64,000 bases of DNA from Akkermansiaceae bacterium (GTDB taxonomy: Bacteria > Verrucomicrobiota > Verrucomicrobiia > Verrucomicrobiales > Akkermansiaceae), in NCBI GenBank assembly GCA_905182405.1, contig CAJJBQ010000002.1, positions 372,001 through 436,000 on the forward strand, in the 5' to 3' direction. Of this stretch, positions 35,578-46,196 are shown piece after piece. A model generated the notes under the pieces. It saw only the letters and a program-made list of their open reading frames with translations. It did no database searches and was not told where the DNA came from. Made by a program: the position numbers and the translations under genes. Position 1 is the stretch's first letter, and every line of letters starts with the position of its first letter.

Positions 35578-36540
35578 TTAATATGCGCGAAGGCCAGCGA
35601 GCATAATTTGAAATTCCAATTCTTCTCCATTCCGCCCCACAACCAGTTTGAGTCTATCTCCAGCTTCGTAATCGATGAGAAACTTCCTTAAATCATCTAG
35701 GCTTGAGATTTCCGCATCCCCCGTTCTCAACAATTCATCGCCAATCTTGACACCAACTTCTAGAGCTGGTGAGCCAGATGGCATCGCTTGAACCACCAAC
35801 GCCCCCGCTTTCTTCCCAAGAATCACGCCAATCACAGGACGACTCATCCCATTTCCGTCAGACCCTAAAAGACCCCACTTTTCCCCAGCCAGCATCTTGT
35901 TCCACGACTTTTTAAATCCTGTAATTCCTGCATGTCGGTTGATCGCCTTTTCTTCAACATTGATGTGCGAATGAATTCCCACAACCCTGCCTTCCAGATC
36001 AAAAAGAGGCCCACCGCTGTCTCCCCCGATCACAGTACAATCGGTCGTAATAAAACCGCTTCGATCTTTCGTCATTACCCGACCAAAGCGGACTGGAGGC
36101 CGCCGCGTCGGATCATATCCCTTGGGATGCCCCATCGCGACCACGAAGTCGCCGGTAACCAGTAGGTCTGATTCTCCCACTTCCACAAAGGCCCACGGGC
36201 CATCGCCGATCAACTGGACCATTGCCGCATCGCGGGTGCTATTAGCACCCAGCACGCGAGCGCGCTCTTCACGGCCATCTGGAAAAACCACAATCATTTC
36301 ACGGCTGCCTTGGACCACGTGTGCTGCAGTAAGAACCAATCCTCCCGCAGAGACGGTCACGCCGCTTCCTGCTGATCCGTTTCGGAGGGAAATAAGAGAA
36401 ACGGTCGCCGGGGTCGCCGCGACAACAACATTTTGAACCCTCTCCTGTAATGCTTTGAGGTCACTAAGACTTTCAAGAGTTGGAGCTGCTGAAAGGATCT
36501 GCAGCCCAATGAGGGTTAGAGAAATAATGAGATTGTTCAT
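35578..36540 (-). CDS. HtrA/DegP-type serine protease with one PDZ domain
   Basis: About 320 residues from ATG 36540; the frame continues to 36588, but this ATG begins a good signal peptide (NNLIISLTLIGLQILSAAP). The trypsin domain (~30-215) has the triad His in LTAAHVVQG, Asp in TRDAAMVQL and Ser in IGGDSGGPLFDLEG. One PDZ domain (~225-320) follows (PVIGVILGKKAGALVVQ; GVKIGDELLRTGDAEI). It is a periplasmic quality-control protease. It is the upstream gene of a pair with the degenerate paralogue at 34504, and diverges from the PBP gene at 36663. Confidence 0.9.
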   Translation of the reverse strand: MNNLIISLTLIGLQILSAAPTLESLSDLKALQERVQNVVVAATPATVSLISLRNGSAGSGVTVSAGGLVLTAAHVVQGSREMIVVFPDGREERARVLGANSTRDAAMVQLIGDGPWAFVEVGESDLLVTGDFVVAMGHPKGYDPTRRPPVRFGRVMTKDRSGFITTDCTVIGGDSGGPLFDLEGRVVGIHSHINVEEKAINRHAGITGFKKSWNKMLAGEKWGLLGSDGNGMSRPVIGVILGKKAGALVVQAMPSGSPALEVGVKIGDELLRTGDAEISSLDDLRKFLIDYEAGDRLKLVVGRNGEELEFQIMLAGLRAY

Positions 36541-36662
36541 TGTTACAATATTGTCCCATGAGCATCCCTTTGTTTTAAAAATCCGCAAGGAGTCTCAGAA
36601 AAAATCTTTTCTAGAGAAGTACGGCCTTGGCCATCGTTACTCCTTAACTAAACTCCTCTCAG

Positions 36663-38804
36663 ATGCCTTCCCGCAGATCAGCTCAAAAGAAAACCACCAA
36701 AAAAAGGGCTGGATCGAAAAGGAAGAACACCAAACGGGCTGAATTCACTGCTCGTCAGTTCTTCTTTTCTCCCTTCATTCTCATCAACTGGCTTACTCGT
36801 AACTTCTCTATTTGGATCAAATGGCCTGCTCGCCTCGGCCTTTCATGCTCTTTCCTCGCCCTGAATTTCGGACTCATCGCCGGCGCCTTTTACCACATTC
36901 TCGCGAACACCTACGATCTCGAAGAAGTCACCAATATGCCCGCTCGCACCGAGATCCTCGATCGACAAGGCAACATCCTGAAAAATTCCGCCGGTCAGGA
37001 AATCGGATTCCTCCACGGAAAAAACCGTCATTTAGTTAGATACGATGAAGTCTCCCCCTTATTTATCAATGCCCTCATCGCTCGTGAAGATGGCCGTTTC
37101 CGTGAACATGGCGCAGTAGATATTAGAGGGTTTGGACGCTCCATTTTTCGCTTGGTGACCCGATGGAAATTTGAAGGGGCCTCCACCATTACGATGCAGC
37201 TCGCGCGGAATTCATTCACGCTCAAGAAAAGAGATCACGGGAAACTCCTCACTCTTCACCGGAAAGCCCTCGAGATTGCCATCGCCCATCGCCTCGAATC
37301 AAATTTCACGAAAAACGAAATCCTCGAGCATTACATGAATCGCATTTTTTGGGGCGGTTCCATCATGGGTGTTGAATCAGCCTCTCGGACATACTTCGGG
37401 AAGTCTTCCAGCCAAATTGATCTCTCGGAAGCGGCCATGCTCGCAGGAATCATCCGCGCACCAAATGCCTTCTCTCCCTTCCGCGATCCCGAAGCAGCAA
37501 AACTAGAACGAAACACCGTTCTCAACCGCATGGTCTACTTTGAATACCTCACTGAAGAGGAGGCCAAAACAACGAAAGAAAAACCGCTCAATATTCCAAG
37601 TGCTTCCGAGCGCCTCATTTCCGGAAGCTACGCTCTCGATTCCATCCGCCGGGACCTCGAAGAAATTCTCGAACGAGAAAACATTAAGGACGGTGGCCTG
37701 ATCATCAACACCACCCTTGATCCCAATCTCCAGGAGGCCGCTGAGCGGGCGATGGAAAAACGGCTGGCTGCAGTCGAAAGAACTCCCGGTTATAAGCATC
37801 AGAAGCGAGCCAACTGGAACAAGAAAGGGAATCCTGCCTACCTTCAAGGCGCTGCAGTTGTTATCGATAACCGCACCGGTGGCGTTCTCGCAGTTGTCGG
37901 CGGACGAAGTGCCGCGGAATCTCAATTCAATCGAGCCCTTCAGTCCCGACGCCCCATCGGCTCTATTTTCAAACCCTTCGTCTTTCTCGCTGCTGTAAAG
38001 AACGGCTTTTCGCTCACCGAAACCGTAAGTGATGCCCGCATCCGTCCCGGTGAGATCTCAGGCACACCTCTCGATTGGTCGCCCGCAAACTCAGACGGTG
38101 AATATTATGCCGCCATCAGCGCTTCCAAGGCTCTCATTGATTCACGGAACACCTCATCGGTCCGTGTCGGATCCATCGCAGGAATGAGCGAAGTCATTGA
38201 GGTCGCTCGCCTCGCAGGATTTAATGCCGATGCCATCGAACCCTATCCGGCGTCCTATCTGGGAACCTGGGGCGCGACCGTCCAAGACGTCGCGAGCGCC
38301 TACTCTATCTTTCCAAACGGCGGCCGTCGTTTCCGTCCCTACTACGTGCAATCAATCGAAGACCGCGATGGCAACTTCCTTTGGAAAAGCGGGCCCCTCT
38401 ATTACAAGGCAGCCGAGGCACCTGCGGCCGGGGACGTCTCCGATGCCCTAGAACAAGTGAATCGAACCGGAACCGGACGCGCAATTCGCAGCCGATATGG
38501 CTTCAATAAGCCTTCCGGCGGAAAAACGGGGACTACCAACGACTACCACGACGCCTGGTATGCCGGTTATACTTCAAATCTTTCCTGTGCTGTTTGGGTT
38601 GGCCTCGATAGCCCCAAAAAAATCATTCAAGGCGGCGAGGGAGCAAGACTAGCACTCCCAATCTGGGTCGACATCATGCAAACTGCCGACCGCCTCCCCG
38701 GCTATAAAAATGGCCCAATCGGCGCAGCCAGAGCGCAACGATTGAGTCCCACTCCACCGGCCGCCATTCCGGTCGATCCGCCAAAAGCAATTCCGGTGCA
38801 ATAA
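36663..38804 (+). CDS. Class A penicillin-binding protein (bifunctional transglycosylase/transpeptidase)
   Basis: 713 residues. A Lys/Arg-rich cytoplasmic N-terminus (~1-25) precedes a membrane helix (~58-82). The GT51 transglycosylase domain (~100-290) has the catalytic Glu in AREDGRFREHGAVD, then GASTITMQLARN and a second conserved block around NRIFWGG. The transpeptidase domain (~370-680) has SxxK in RPIGSIFKPF, SxN in DSRNTSSV and KTG in SGGKTGTTND. The C-terminus is Pro-rich. Both activities look intact, showing that this organism makes peptidoglycan. It starts 122 nt from the divergent HtrA gene; a weak hairpin lies after the stop. Confidence 0.93.
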   Translation: MPSRRSAQKKTTKKRAGSKRKNTKRAEFTARQFFFSPFILINWLTRNFSIWIKWPARLGLSCSFLALNFGLIAGAFYHILANTYDLEEVTNMPARTEILDRQGNILKNSAGQEIGFLHGKNRHLVRYDEVSPLFINALIAREDGRFREHGAVDIRGFGRSIFRLVTRWKFEGASTITMQLARNSFTLKKRDHGKLLTLHRKALEIAIAHRLESNFTKNEILEHYMNRIFWGGSIMGVESASRTYFGKSSSQIDLSEAAMLAGIIRAPNAFSPFRDPEAAKLERNTVLNRMVYFEYLTEEEAKTTKEKPLNIPSASERLISGSYALDSIRRDLEEILERENIKDGGLIINTTLDPNLQEAAERAMEKRLAAVERTPGYKHQKRANWNKKGNPAYLQGAAVVIDNRTGGVLAVVGGRSAAESQFNRALQSRRPIGSIFKPFVFLAAVKNGFSLTETVSDARIRPGEISGTPLDWSPANSDGEYYAAISASKALIDSRNTSSVRVGSIAGMSEVIEVARLAGFNADAIEPYPASYLGTWGATVQDVASAYSIFPNGGRRFRPYYVQSIEDRDGNFLWKSGPLYYKAAEAPAAGDVSDALEQVNRTGTGRAIRSRYGFNKPSGGKTGTTNDYHDAWYAGYTSNLSCAVWVGLDSPKKIIQGGEGARLALPIWVDIMQTADRLPGYKNGPIGAARAQRLSPTPPAAIPVDPPKAIPVQ

Positions 38805-38836
38805 GCTTCAGACTAGAAAATCGTCATCTTTCGCAA

Positions 38837-38860
38837 GCCCAATAGGAGAAGTTATCGGGC
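38837..38860 (+). terminator. Weak candidate terminator after the PBP gene
   Basis: GCCC-A-ATA pairs with TAT-C-GGGC (one A/C mismatch) around an 8-9 nt loop, followed by CTTCTTT. The stem is short and the T-run interrupted, so this is only a candidate. The rest of the 181-nt convergent gap up to 38985 shows no gene. Confidence 0.3.
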
Positions 38861-38985
38861 CTTCTTTACCTACATGACTCTTACCGCCTGCACCACTTCA
38901 TCGTCCCGCCTTGCCATTCCAAGAAATCACTTAAGTATTCGTCTCTTTTTAAACTCTATTTGGTATAAAGCAAAAACCTGACTGA

Positions 38986-41900
38986 CTAGGGTCGCAGGCT
39001 CAACCACAAGCGGACGAAGCGTTGGTCGTCAAGATCACTGATCGGTAGCGGCGCGCGCCAGGCACGTTGAGTGACCGCTCCGGTTGCCCGGGCAGAGCCA
39101 AGGAAGATCGCGGTGCCGGATTGCCAGGTGTCGAGATCGGAGGAAAACTGGATATCGTATACCACGTCATCGCCGGCGAGATTTGCTGCGGCTGAGACGA
39201 CGGCATAGTCATCGACTCTGCCGTTGACCTCGATTGCGCGAATGGAGAATTCAAGCTCGCCTTTGGTTCCGCCCGAGGCGTAGGCAAATAGCTCCTCTGA
39301 GGTCGCGCCGTTGAATGTGGAAGTGTCTGAATTACCCGGTGAGCCCCCGCTGGCAATACTGGATCGCCAAATGGATGAGTCGTTGGCGTCGAGTCCTGGG
39401 CGCGGTGCGATCATGGTCAGGCTGCGGCCATCGAGGTCGGCCGAGACCGGCCAGGGCACCCTGTCGTCATAGCGGAAACTTGCGATCTGATCCCCGTTGG
39501 CAGCGGTCAGAGTGATTACTTCGCCGCCGTTGTTGAGTTGACCAGAGAATGTCCCGGCCACCGGTAAGGCGGAGCCAAACATTACTTCAAAAGCAGTAAG
39601 GTCAGCGACCACGAGCAATCGTCCACCAGCGACGAGGGTTGTATCATCGGGGAAGGTAAACGCAATACCCTCAACGAAGGCGACTCCGGCTAGGCTGATG
39701 GTCTCATTTCCGACGTTGAACAGTTCGACGTATTCAGTGACTTCCGCACTTCCCGGAGGGTTGTAGAAAACTTCCGAAATGACGAGATTGGCGGCAGATG
39801 CGGCCGTGTTGGTAATAAAGGTGGCCTGATTAAGGGCGCTCCATTCTCCGGCATCAAAGCTCCTTGCCAAGACCGTCGTGGCGACGTCGATAGATACCGG
39901 TGTGTTATCCGGGTTGGTGCCGACAATCGTGATCGAGAGATCCATGCCCATGTCCGAACTGCCGCTACTTCTGTTATGAAGTTCAACTGCGATGACATTG
40001 TTACCCTCAACAAAGGCAGAGCGAGGAAAGGTAAAGCTATCGAAGTTCCCCTCGGCGCCGTTCGAGTCACTGAGCGACGGTGTGTCGAAGCTTATATTGC
40101 CCTCGGGCATATTGTCTCGCGCAATCTCGATGCCATTAAAATAAACGATTGCACCGCCGTCGGACATGACTTCCACGGTGGCCCCGATGATCAATTGCGG
40201 CGCGGCGACCTCGAGTTCCCTGCGGAAATAGACAGTGAGGTGGCCATCCGGATTAATCTCTGGACCGCCCAGCGGGTTGCCGTTGATGCTCCCGAATCCC
40301 AATGGCGCGTTGCCGGTCACCCAACTGGAATCGTCGAAGGACGGGTTCCGCCAAGCGTTGCCCATATCGACTCCGTCGTCGAGGTAGCGCCAGGCTGTGG
40401 AGCGTTTTGTGAGCAGGGTGGATTCGCTGAGTGAACCGGGAAGTAAGGTGGCGGCGGGGTTAATCGCTCCACCCGCTTGGCGTGGGTCGCTACCGTCCGT
40501 CGTGTAGTAGATGTTGCCGACGGCGCTCGATATCAAGAGCTCGAAGTTCGCGGGAACGCTGCCTCCTTGTTGACTAAAAGTCGGCGGATCGAGGTCCGGA
40601 TAAACTCCTGTGGCGCGGAACTGGTTGAGGGTGATCGGGGTGCGCAGCGGAAACCAGCTGGTGTATTCGCGTTGGAGCGCCGCATCCCAATCGATCAAGG
40701 TCAATGCGGGCTCCCGTTTAGCATCACCCCAGCGAGCGCTCTCTGCCTTCATGGCCTCACGGATGCCGTCGGCTCGCGCCGCCCATTGAGCAGCGCCATT
40801 CTCCGGGGTGAGCGCACCCTCGTTAAAGAGATGATAGTAGGCGCGGTCGGCGAAGCGGATGGCGTATTCGTCCCTGCTGTTGGCGTTGGTGCGTAGGTCG
40901 GTGTGGATTGCGGTTGGGGCACGCGGGGTATTCTTGTCTGATACGTTGCTATTGACGTCGCTATTGAAGGCATTGAGACCGGCGCGTTCAGCGTCGTGGC
41001 AAAAAAACATGTATTTCCCCGGAGGATTGATGCGGCGCATGGCGCGCACATTATTTTGATCCCAGTCGGCGTTGCCTGCGTGGAAATTAAGTAGGACATA
41101 GTCAATGTAGGAATCGAGATCGAGATACTGCTCAACGGTCGCCAAGTCTCCCGCCTCCGCAGCATCTAGCGTCGCCTGCCAGCTGATCAACATACGTGCA
41201 GATTCCTCCGAGGGCGTGCCTTTGATAATCTCAATCTTATTTCCGCCGACGATGCGAAACCCTTCCCAATCGTCGTCTTCCCCGCCGAAGCGCTCGGCGG
41301 CCCACTCCTCCTCAATGCGCTCGAAGAGGTGGTGCATCCCCCAATAAATACCATTAAAATAAACGTGTACTTCACGCTGTAAAGCTTCCGGGTACCCCAT
41401 TGCGAAGTAGGCATCGCGGAACCACTGATCGCGGATATACATCGCATTATTATAGACGGACGCATCCGGATGAACCCATGAGTTACCATTACCTCCGCGG
41501 ATCACGATCTGATTGAAGATTTTAGTGGCGGCATCGGCGCCAAATAGAGAGAAGTCCAATTTTCCGTCCCCATACTCTTTGCGGAAAGCGATACGGAAGT
41601 TGTGTTTTGGCCTACTCGTGTTGCGCGAAGCGTTGCCATTCATCCGCATACCGGCGTCGAGTTGAATCGGTCCATCGTCCTCGAACCCGAGCATCTCGAT
41701 CGACACCGGGCGTTCCGAATTCGGCCCGGCATCGACGGGATTAACCTGGATACCGGTCTGCTGATCGAACAGGTTAGCAATGTCGGTGACGATCGAAATC
41801 GTAGGGATATCGAGCAGCGACGCCTCAATTTCCTCCCGGCTGTAGATGGGCCCAACGACGTTGGGATCCATGGCGTAGTCGCCCCCGATGACGTTACCGT

Positions 41901-43284
41901 TCCGGGTGATCCACGGCAGCGGGTAGCCCTCTGGTTCGGCCGGTTGATCGGCAACGTCGGCAATGAAAAGGTAAGTCTGGGTATCGACATTCGTGGGACG
42001 TTGACCGTTTTTAAATGCCGCGACCCTGAGGGGGGTAGTGGTTGAAATATTGACGGATCCGGAAGGTGGGGAAACGTCATTTCGCGGGGGGATTTGGGTC
42101 CCAAAATCGAGAGTAGGAGTGTCGCCGTTGGTAGTATAAACGATCGTTGCGCCTGGGGTCGCGCAGGAAATGGTGACGTCAAAAGGAGCATCGAAAAATC
42201 CGCGATCGACATCAAAAACTGTGTCGACAACGAAGTCCGTGAACTCGACCTCAGCGTTCGGAAAACTGGGTGTCGGAGACTCCAAATAACCGTTCAAGAT
42301 CCCACCGGAGAGGTTGCGCGTTTCTGCTGTCAATTTCGGGACAAGGAGAATGTCGGAACTCCCTGCGGTTCTATTTAGCAGGTGGAAGGCGAGGAGGTTT
42401 TTCCCGCTGACGAGTTTACCGACGAAATCGATTGGGAAGGCCTTCATGGAATCGCCTTCCCTGATTTCCCTGCTCCCGGTGGCAAGTTCCCCGACCGTCA
42501 ATGGGTCCGGTATATTCTCGGAGGCGACGAGAGAGCCGTTCAAATAGGCCGCAAAACCGTCTTCAAAAAACAGCTCGAGCTTCATTGATACGATCTTCGC
42601 AGGGTCGTCGATAATAAAAGGCACTCGGATTAGCGCGGACGCGGTCGTCAAGAGCATTACTGATTCCATATTGCCGCCTGCACCGACGTAACCGGGGAAA
42701 TCGTAGCCGAAGCCGATGCCGGTCTGCGCTTTAGACCATGCAGAGTCGTCGAAGTTCAACCCCTGCCAAGTGTCGCCTATGCCGACCGTAGGTGCCAGCC
42801 AGGTTGCCGCAGTCGGCCAAGAGACGAGCGTCTCGGTTTCGGTATTGGCGTTCGTGCCGCTCCCGTAAGCGACACCGTAAAATTGCTTTGGGTATTGCGG
42901 TGCAAATTCGGTAAGGACGTCCGAGCCGCCGATCAACGCCAGATATTCCCCTCCGGCAGAAAGTGAGAAATTAGTATGCAGTTCGGAGCCCCCCACGCGG
43001 CGGTCCTTCCCGGAAGCGAATACGACAAAGTAACCACCCGGTGGAATCTCTATATCGGGCAATGCCCACTTGGTGGGTTGGGTCGGGCTATCCGTAAGAT
43101 AAAGGCCGGCGGTCGAGGCCGTGTCAGCACCTGGGTTATTAATTTCGATCCAATCTGTAGCGTCACCATCCTCGTCGAGCGTGGATCCGTCGTTGTCTGC
43201 AACGAATTCAGTGATCACGAAATTCGCAAGAAGGGAATTTGGAGCCAGAATTGCCAGCAAGAAGGTCAGTAAAGGAAAATGCAT
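38986..43284 (-). CDS. Giant secreted CotH-family protein with lamin-tail and chitobiase-C-like domains
   Basis: 1432 residues with a signal peptide (~1-20). An N-terminal lamin-tail domain (~21-115; NFVITEFVADND... DATDWIEINNPG) is followed by a galactose-binding-like beta region, a chitobiase/hexosaminidase-C-like Ig domain (GATIVYTTNGDTP, ~385-400), and a CotH-like region (~460-900; MRMNGNASRN, VIRGGNGNSW, HVYFNGIYWGMHHLFERIEE, YMFFCHDAERAGLNA). A second chitobiase-C-like repeat (IYYTTDGSDPRQAG), another beta domain and a second lamin-tail domain (~1180-1290) complete it. CotH proteins include atypical kinases; whether this one is active is unknown. The location is likely the cell surface or extracellular. 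Third codon positions appear richer in G than in neighbours. Confidence 0.85.
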   Translation of the reverse strand: MHFPLLTFLLAILAPNSLLANFVITEFVADNDGSTLDEDGDATDWIEINNPGADTASTAGLYLTDSPTQPTKWALPDIEIPPGGYFVVFASGKDRRVGGSELHTNFSLSAGGEYLALIGGSDVLTEFAPQYPKQFYGVAYGSGTNANTETETLVSWPTAATWLAPTVGIGDTWQGLNFDDSAWSKAQTGIGFGYDFPGYVGAGGNMESVMLLTTASALIRVPFIIDDPAKIVSMKLELFFEDGFAAYLNGSLVASENIPDPLTVGELATGSREIREGDSMKAFPIDFVGKLVSGKNLLAFHLLNRTAGSSDILLVPKLTAETRNLSGGILNGYLESPTPSFPNAEVEFTDFVVDTVFDVDRGFFDAPFDVTISCATPGATIVYTTNGDTPTLDFGTQIPPRNDVSPPSGSVNISTTTPLRVAAFKNGQRPTNVDTQTYLFIADVADQPAEPEGYPLPWITRNGNVIGGDYAMDPNVVGPIYSREEIEASLLDIPTISIVTDIANLFDQQTGIQVNPVDAGPNSERPVSIEMLGFEDDGPIQLDAGMRMNGNASRNTSRPKHNFRIAFRKEYGDGKLDFSLFGADAATKIFNQIVIRGGNGNSWVHPDASVYNNAMYIRDQWFRDAYFAMGYPEALQREVHVYFNGIYWGMHHLFERIEEEWAAERFGGEDDDWEGFRIVGGNKIEIIKGTPSEESARMLISWQATLDAAEAGDLATVEQYLDLDSYIDYVLLNFHAGNADWDQNNVRAMRRINPPGKYMFFCHDAERAGLNAFNSDVNSNVSDKNTPRAPTAIHTDLRTNANSRDEYAIRFADRAYYHLFNEGALTPENGAAQWAARADGIREAMKAESARWGDAKREPALTLIDWDAALQREYTSWFPLRTPITLNQFRATGVYPDLDPPTFSQQGGSVPANFELLISSAVGNIYYTTDGSDPRQAGGAINPAATLLPGSLSESTLLTKRSTAWRYLDDGVDMGNAWRNPSFDDSSWVTGNAPLGFGSINGNPLGGPEINPDGHLTVYFRRELEVAAPQLIIGATVEVMSDGGAIVYFNGIEIARDNMPEGNISFDTPSLSDSNGAEGNFDSFTFPRSAFVEGNNVIAVELHNRSSGSSDMGMDLSITIVGTNPDNTPVSIDVATTVLARSFDAGEWSALNQATFITNTAASAANLVISEVFYNPPGSAEVTEYVELFNVGNETISLAGVAFVEGIAFTFPDDTTLVAGGRLLVVADLTAFEVMFGSALPVAGTFSGQLNNGGEVITLTAANGDQIASFRYDDRVPWPVSADLDGRSLTMIAPRPGLDANDSSIWRSSIASGGSPGNSDTSTFNGATSEELFAYASGGTKGELEFSIRAIEVNGRVDDYAVVSAAANLAGDDVVYDIQFSSDLDTWQSGTAIFLGSARATGAVTQRAWRAPLPISDLDDQRFVRLWLSLRP

Positions 43285-43819
43285 CTCATAAAGTTTTGAT
43301 CCTAACCATCCAAAGAATCAAAGACAAAATTCTAATAAAGAAGTAGGTGCCCGGAGACAACTCCTTTCCTTGAAACGGTTAATACTGCCTTGGCTTTTCA
43401 TGTAGAGGACTTTATCCACCTTCCTAATGATGTAAATACTGGGAATTTTAATGCTTCTTATCTCCCCCGTATTTGAAGATAAAAAAATTGGAGTATAAAA
43501 AAACAGAGAAATAAATTTGCCCCCAAGGGCGGCTAGAGTGTTATTATTACAACCGCTCCGAGCAGTGTGAATCTCACTCAGTGGCCCTATTCCGATTCCC
43601 TAAATGGAGCACTTTTGCACTCCAATCTAACAGAAATCTCATAAGTTCGATTCGATCAGTAAATTTTCAGCCTTCAAAACACGTGAAGCGAGTTAGATTT
43701 TGTTTGGGTTCTGTCGGCCAATAAGACAGCGTCTCCATCGCCAACACGGTGGCAATAGAGCAAATCGGCACCGCAGTATTGGCAAAAAGATTATACCTCG
43801 GTTTCTCACTCTCCCCGCT
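43285..43819. other. AT-rich intergenic region between divergent CotH and MscS genes
   Basis: 535 nt with no gene I can support. It is visibly AT-rich compared with the flanking genes, with A- and T-runs around 43480-43520 and a short GCCC-CCAA-GGGC hairpin near 43520. It presumably holds the promoters of both divergent genes; no clear -35/-10 pair was picked. Confidence 0.5.
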
Positions 43820-45160
43820 ATGCCTGAAGATTCGAACACACAAGAACCAGACTCACAATCGCTTGCAGACCAAGCAGAGGCGATCGACTCCAAAATGTCG
43901 AATCTTGCCCAAAGTCTCTCCTCATGGATCGGTAACCAGAATTGGGTCCCGGATTCTCTGAACAATCCCGTGGTGGTTCTCATTCTGCTCTTAGGAATAC
44001 TGGGTATTTCTGCCATCATCTATCTCGTTTTTCGGCCTCTTATTCTGCGCTGGGTTAAGCATTTTGTCGGCAAAAGCGCTATCACCTGGGATAATGAACT
44101 TATGGGCCATGGAGTTTTTAGATGGATCACTCATCTACTTCCCGGCGTTTTTATCTTTCTAGTCGCACCAGGTCTTTTCGAATCAGCACCCTACTTCGGA
44201 AAGATCCTGCGAACCGCTTCCGCGCTCTACATTCTTGTCGCCTGTTATTTGGTTTTTGATTCGATGGTCAATGCACTCCAGACAATCTATTCGAGAACTC
44301 CTGCAGGAAGAAAAATCAACCTAACCACTTTCGCACAGGTCGCCAAGCTACTAGCCGCTCTTATCGCAATCATCCTCTCCCTGGCCGTGATTTTTGATAA
44401 ATCTCCGCTCGTTCTTCTAGGTGGCCTTGGAGTCTTCGCGTCCGTGCTGATGCTCGTTTTCAAAGATGTCATCCTCGGCTTCATCGCCGGAATTCAACTT
44501 GCAACCAACCGAATGCTTGCGCGAGGTGACTGGCTGGAAATGCCTAGCCATCAAGCGGACGGAAATGTGGAACTAATCGGACTCACCACCGTCAAGGTGC
44601 GAAATTGGGATCGGACGGTCACGACTATTCCCACCTATGCGTTGATCAGTGATTCGTTCAAAAACTGGCAAGGAATGTCAGAAAGCAATGGGCGCCGAAT
44701 CAAGCGTAGTTTCCTGATCGACAGCAATTCGATCCGACTTTGCGACGAAGAGATGCTCGAAAGATTTGGGGAAATTGAGCATATCTCTGAATACCTCGAT
44801 GCTAAAGAAAAAGAAATCAAGCAGTCTAATTCAAAAATCAGGGAAGCCCGTCTCAATAACCGAGTGAACGGCAGACGCCTTACCAATGTCGGGACCTTTC
44901 GCGCCTACATCGAGGGTTATCTCAAGACCCACCCAGACATCAATCAGGAGATGACTCTTCTCGTCCGCCAGCTGGACACCAAGGGACGTGGCATTCCGAT
45001 TGAGATCTACTGCTTCAGCTCTAACAAAGAGTGGAATGCCTATGAAAGTATTCAGGCCGATATTTTTGATCACCTTTATGCCGTGACCCCGGAGTTTGAT
45101 CTGCGAATCTTTCAGGAACCAACGGGCTATGATTTCCAGCAGCATACTTTACCGAAATAG
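43820..45160 (+). CDS. MscS-family mechanosensitive channel (YbdG type)
   Basis: 446 residues from ATG 43820; the frame runs back to a TTG at 43700 but the upstream part is basic and unlike the family. Five membrane segments occupy ~35-205, with the pore-lining helix and MscS beta domain around LVFKDVILGFIAGIQLATNR and GDWLEMPSHQADGNVELIGL. The block VRNWDRTVTTIPTYALISDSF and the C-terminal GIPIEIYCFSSNKEWNAYE are characteristic of E. coli YbdG (miniconductance channel). It probably protects against osmotic shock. Its codon use resembles the rest of the window, unlike the large CotH genes on either side. Confidence 0.9.
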   Translation: MPEDSNTQEPDSQSLADQAEAIDSKMSNLAQSLSSWIGNQNWVPDSLNNPVVVLILLLGILGISAIIYLVFRPLILRWVKHFVGKSAITWDNELMGHGVFRWITHLLPGVFIFLVAPGLFESAPYFGKILRTASALYILVACYLVFDSMVNALQTIYSRTPAGRKINLTTFAQVAKLLAALIAIILSLAVIFDKSPLVLLGGLGVFASVLMLVFKDVILGFIAGIQLATNRMLARGDWLEMPSHQADGNVELIGLTTVKVRNWDRTVTTIPTYALISDSFKNWQGMSESNGRRIKRSFLIDSNSIRLCDEEMLERFGEIEHISEYLDAKEKEIKQSNSKIREARLNNRVNGRRLTNVGTFRAYIEGYLKTHPDINQEMTLLVRQLDTKGRGIPIEIYCFSSNKEWNAYESIQADIFDHLYAVTPEFDLRIFQEPTGYDFQQHTLPK

Positions 45161-46196
45161 CCGGTTAGTTCATTGAATATTTCGATCTTTGTGTTTTCAT
45201 CCGACTTTCCTAGAAATCCTGAGCAGACACCCTCGAGCTCAGCGGAACGAAGTTTTCAATCTCAGAAATTTCTTCATATCCTTGTTCAATGGCGTTGCCG
45301 TGGGGAAGGTGTTCACTGACACCGCGATGGCATCTTCATTCTGCCAAGTCTGAAGGTCGGGCCTTGGCGAACTGGAGGACTGGACTCGGTCGGCGAAGCG
45401 CCGGGGGCTTGTTCGAAGTGGGCGCTCTGGCAATCGGCGTTACTGTCGGTAATATTATTTTCCACTTTCCAAGCCAAGTAGCTATCGACCTACGCGGCAT
45501 CGCCGCCTACGCCAAGGCCAAGCTACGCTACTTCCTAGTAAGGGAACTAGGCACCGCCTCCTACCATCACTGGATCGCCCGGCAGCGCGATCCCTAGCAT
45601 GCGCCAGCAAAACGACTCATTCTGCGTCCGGCCCCTGCTGCGACACCTCAAGGACTCCGAAGACAAGTTCTCAAGCTCCGGTCTTTTTCAAAGCCTAGGC
45701 ACCATCGCCCACCTCGACCATCTCAAAGAGCGCGTAGCGGGCGCAGCCATGGCGCCTTGGATGAAGTTGGGGAAAGCCAAAGCCACCCCAATCCTCACCG
45801 CCCTCACCGCCCTCACCGCCCTCACCGCAGCCGATTCCGACTCAGCCCAAGGGAAATCAGGTCTATTCGCCATCGATTAAATCAGTAAAACGCGCCACCC
45901 ACCAACGCACCTGCTAAAGTAAATCACCTACGCAACCTATTCCAAGATCTAGAGAAATAGCTGAAGGGATTCTCGGATGAATTGAGAGTAATACAGGTGC
46001 GCGTTAAAGAAGCATTGGAGTCCAAGAAGGCTGAGGAGACGTCGAAAGAAGCTCCCTCCCACCCCCGTTAAGCTAATCAATTGAAACCCGAAATACCTTG
46101 AGATATCCGAAAATTAATTCGAGCCGGCAAATGCCGGTTATCGAGCTGGACGATGCTGATCTCGGACGCTATTAATTAAAGAGAGCCTTCTCCCTT
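45161..46196. other. Unassigned ~1-kb region with only short open frames
   Basis: Between the MscS gene and the second CotH gene no recognisable gene was found. Two adjoining plus-strand frames (45289-45597, 45599-45880) give peptides unlike any family I know; the second contains a 9-nt tandem repeat. A further frame around 45960-46070 reads like the charged C-terminus of a protein (LKGFSDELRVIQVRVKEAL) without a start. The mix of frames suggests decayed coding sequence, but the ancestors cannot be named. It sits at the edge of the compositionally distinct block that follows. Confidence 0.4.
45794..45829. repeat. 9-nt tandem repeat, four copies
   Basis: CTCACCGCC occurs three times in a row, followed by CTCACCGCA. 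If read in the frame of 45599-45880 it encodes Leu-Thr-Ala repeats. It could arise by slippage and vary in copy number between strains. Confidence 0.85.
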
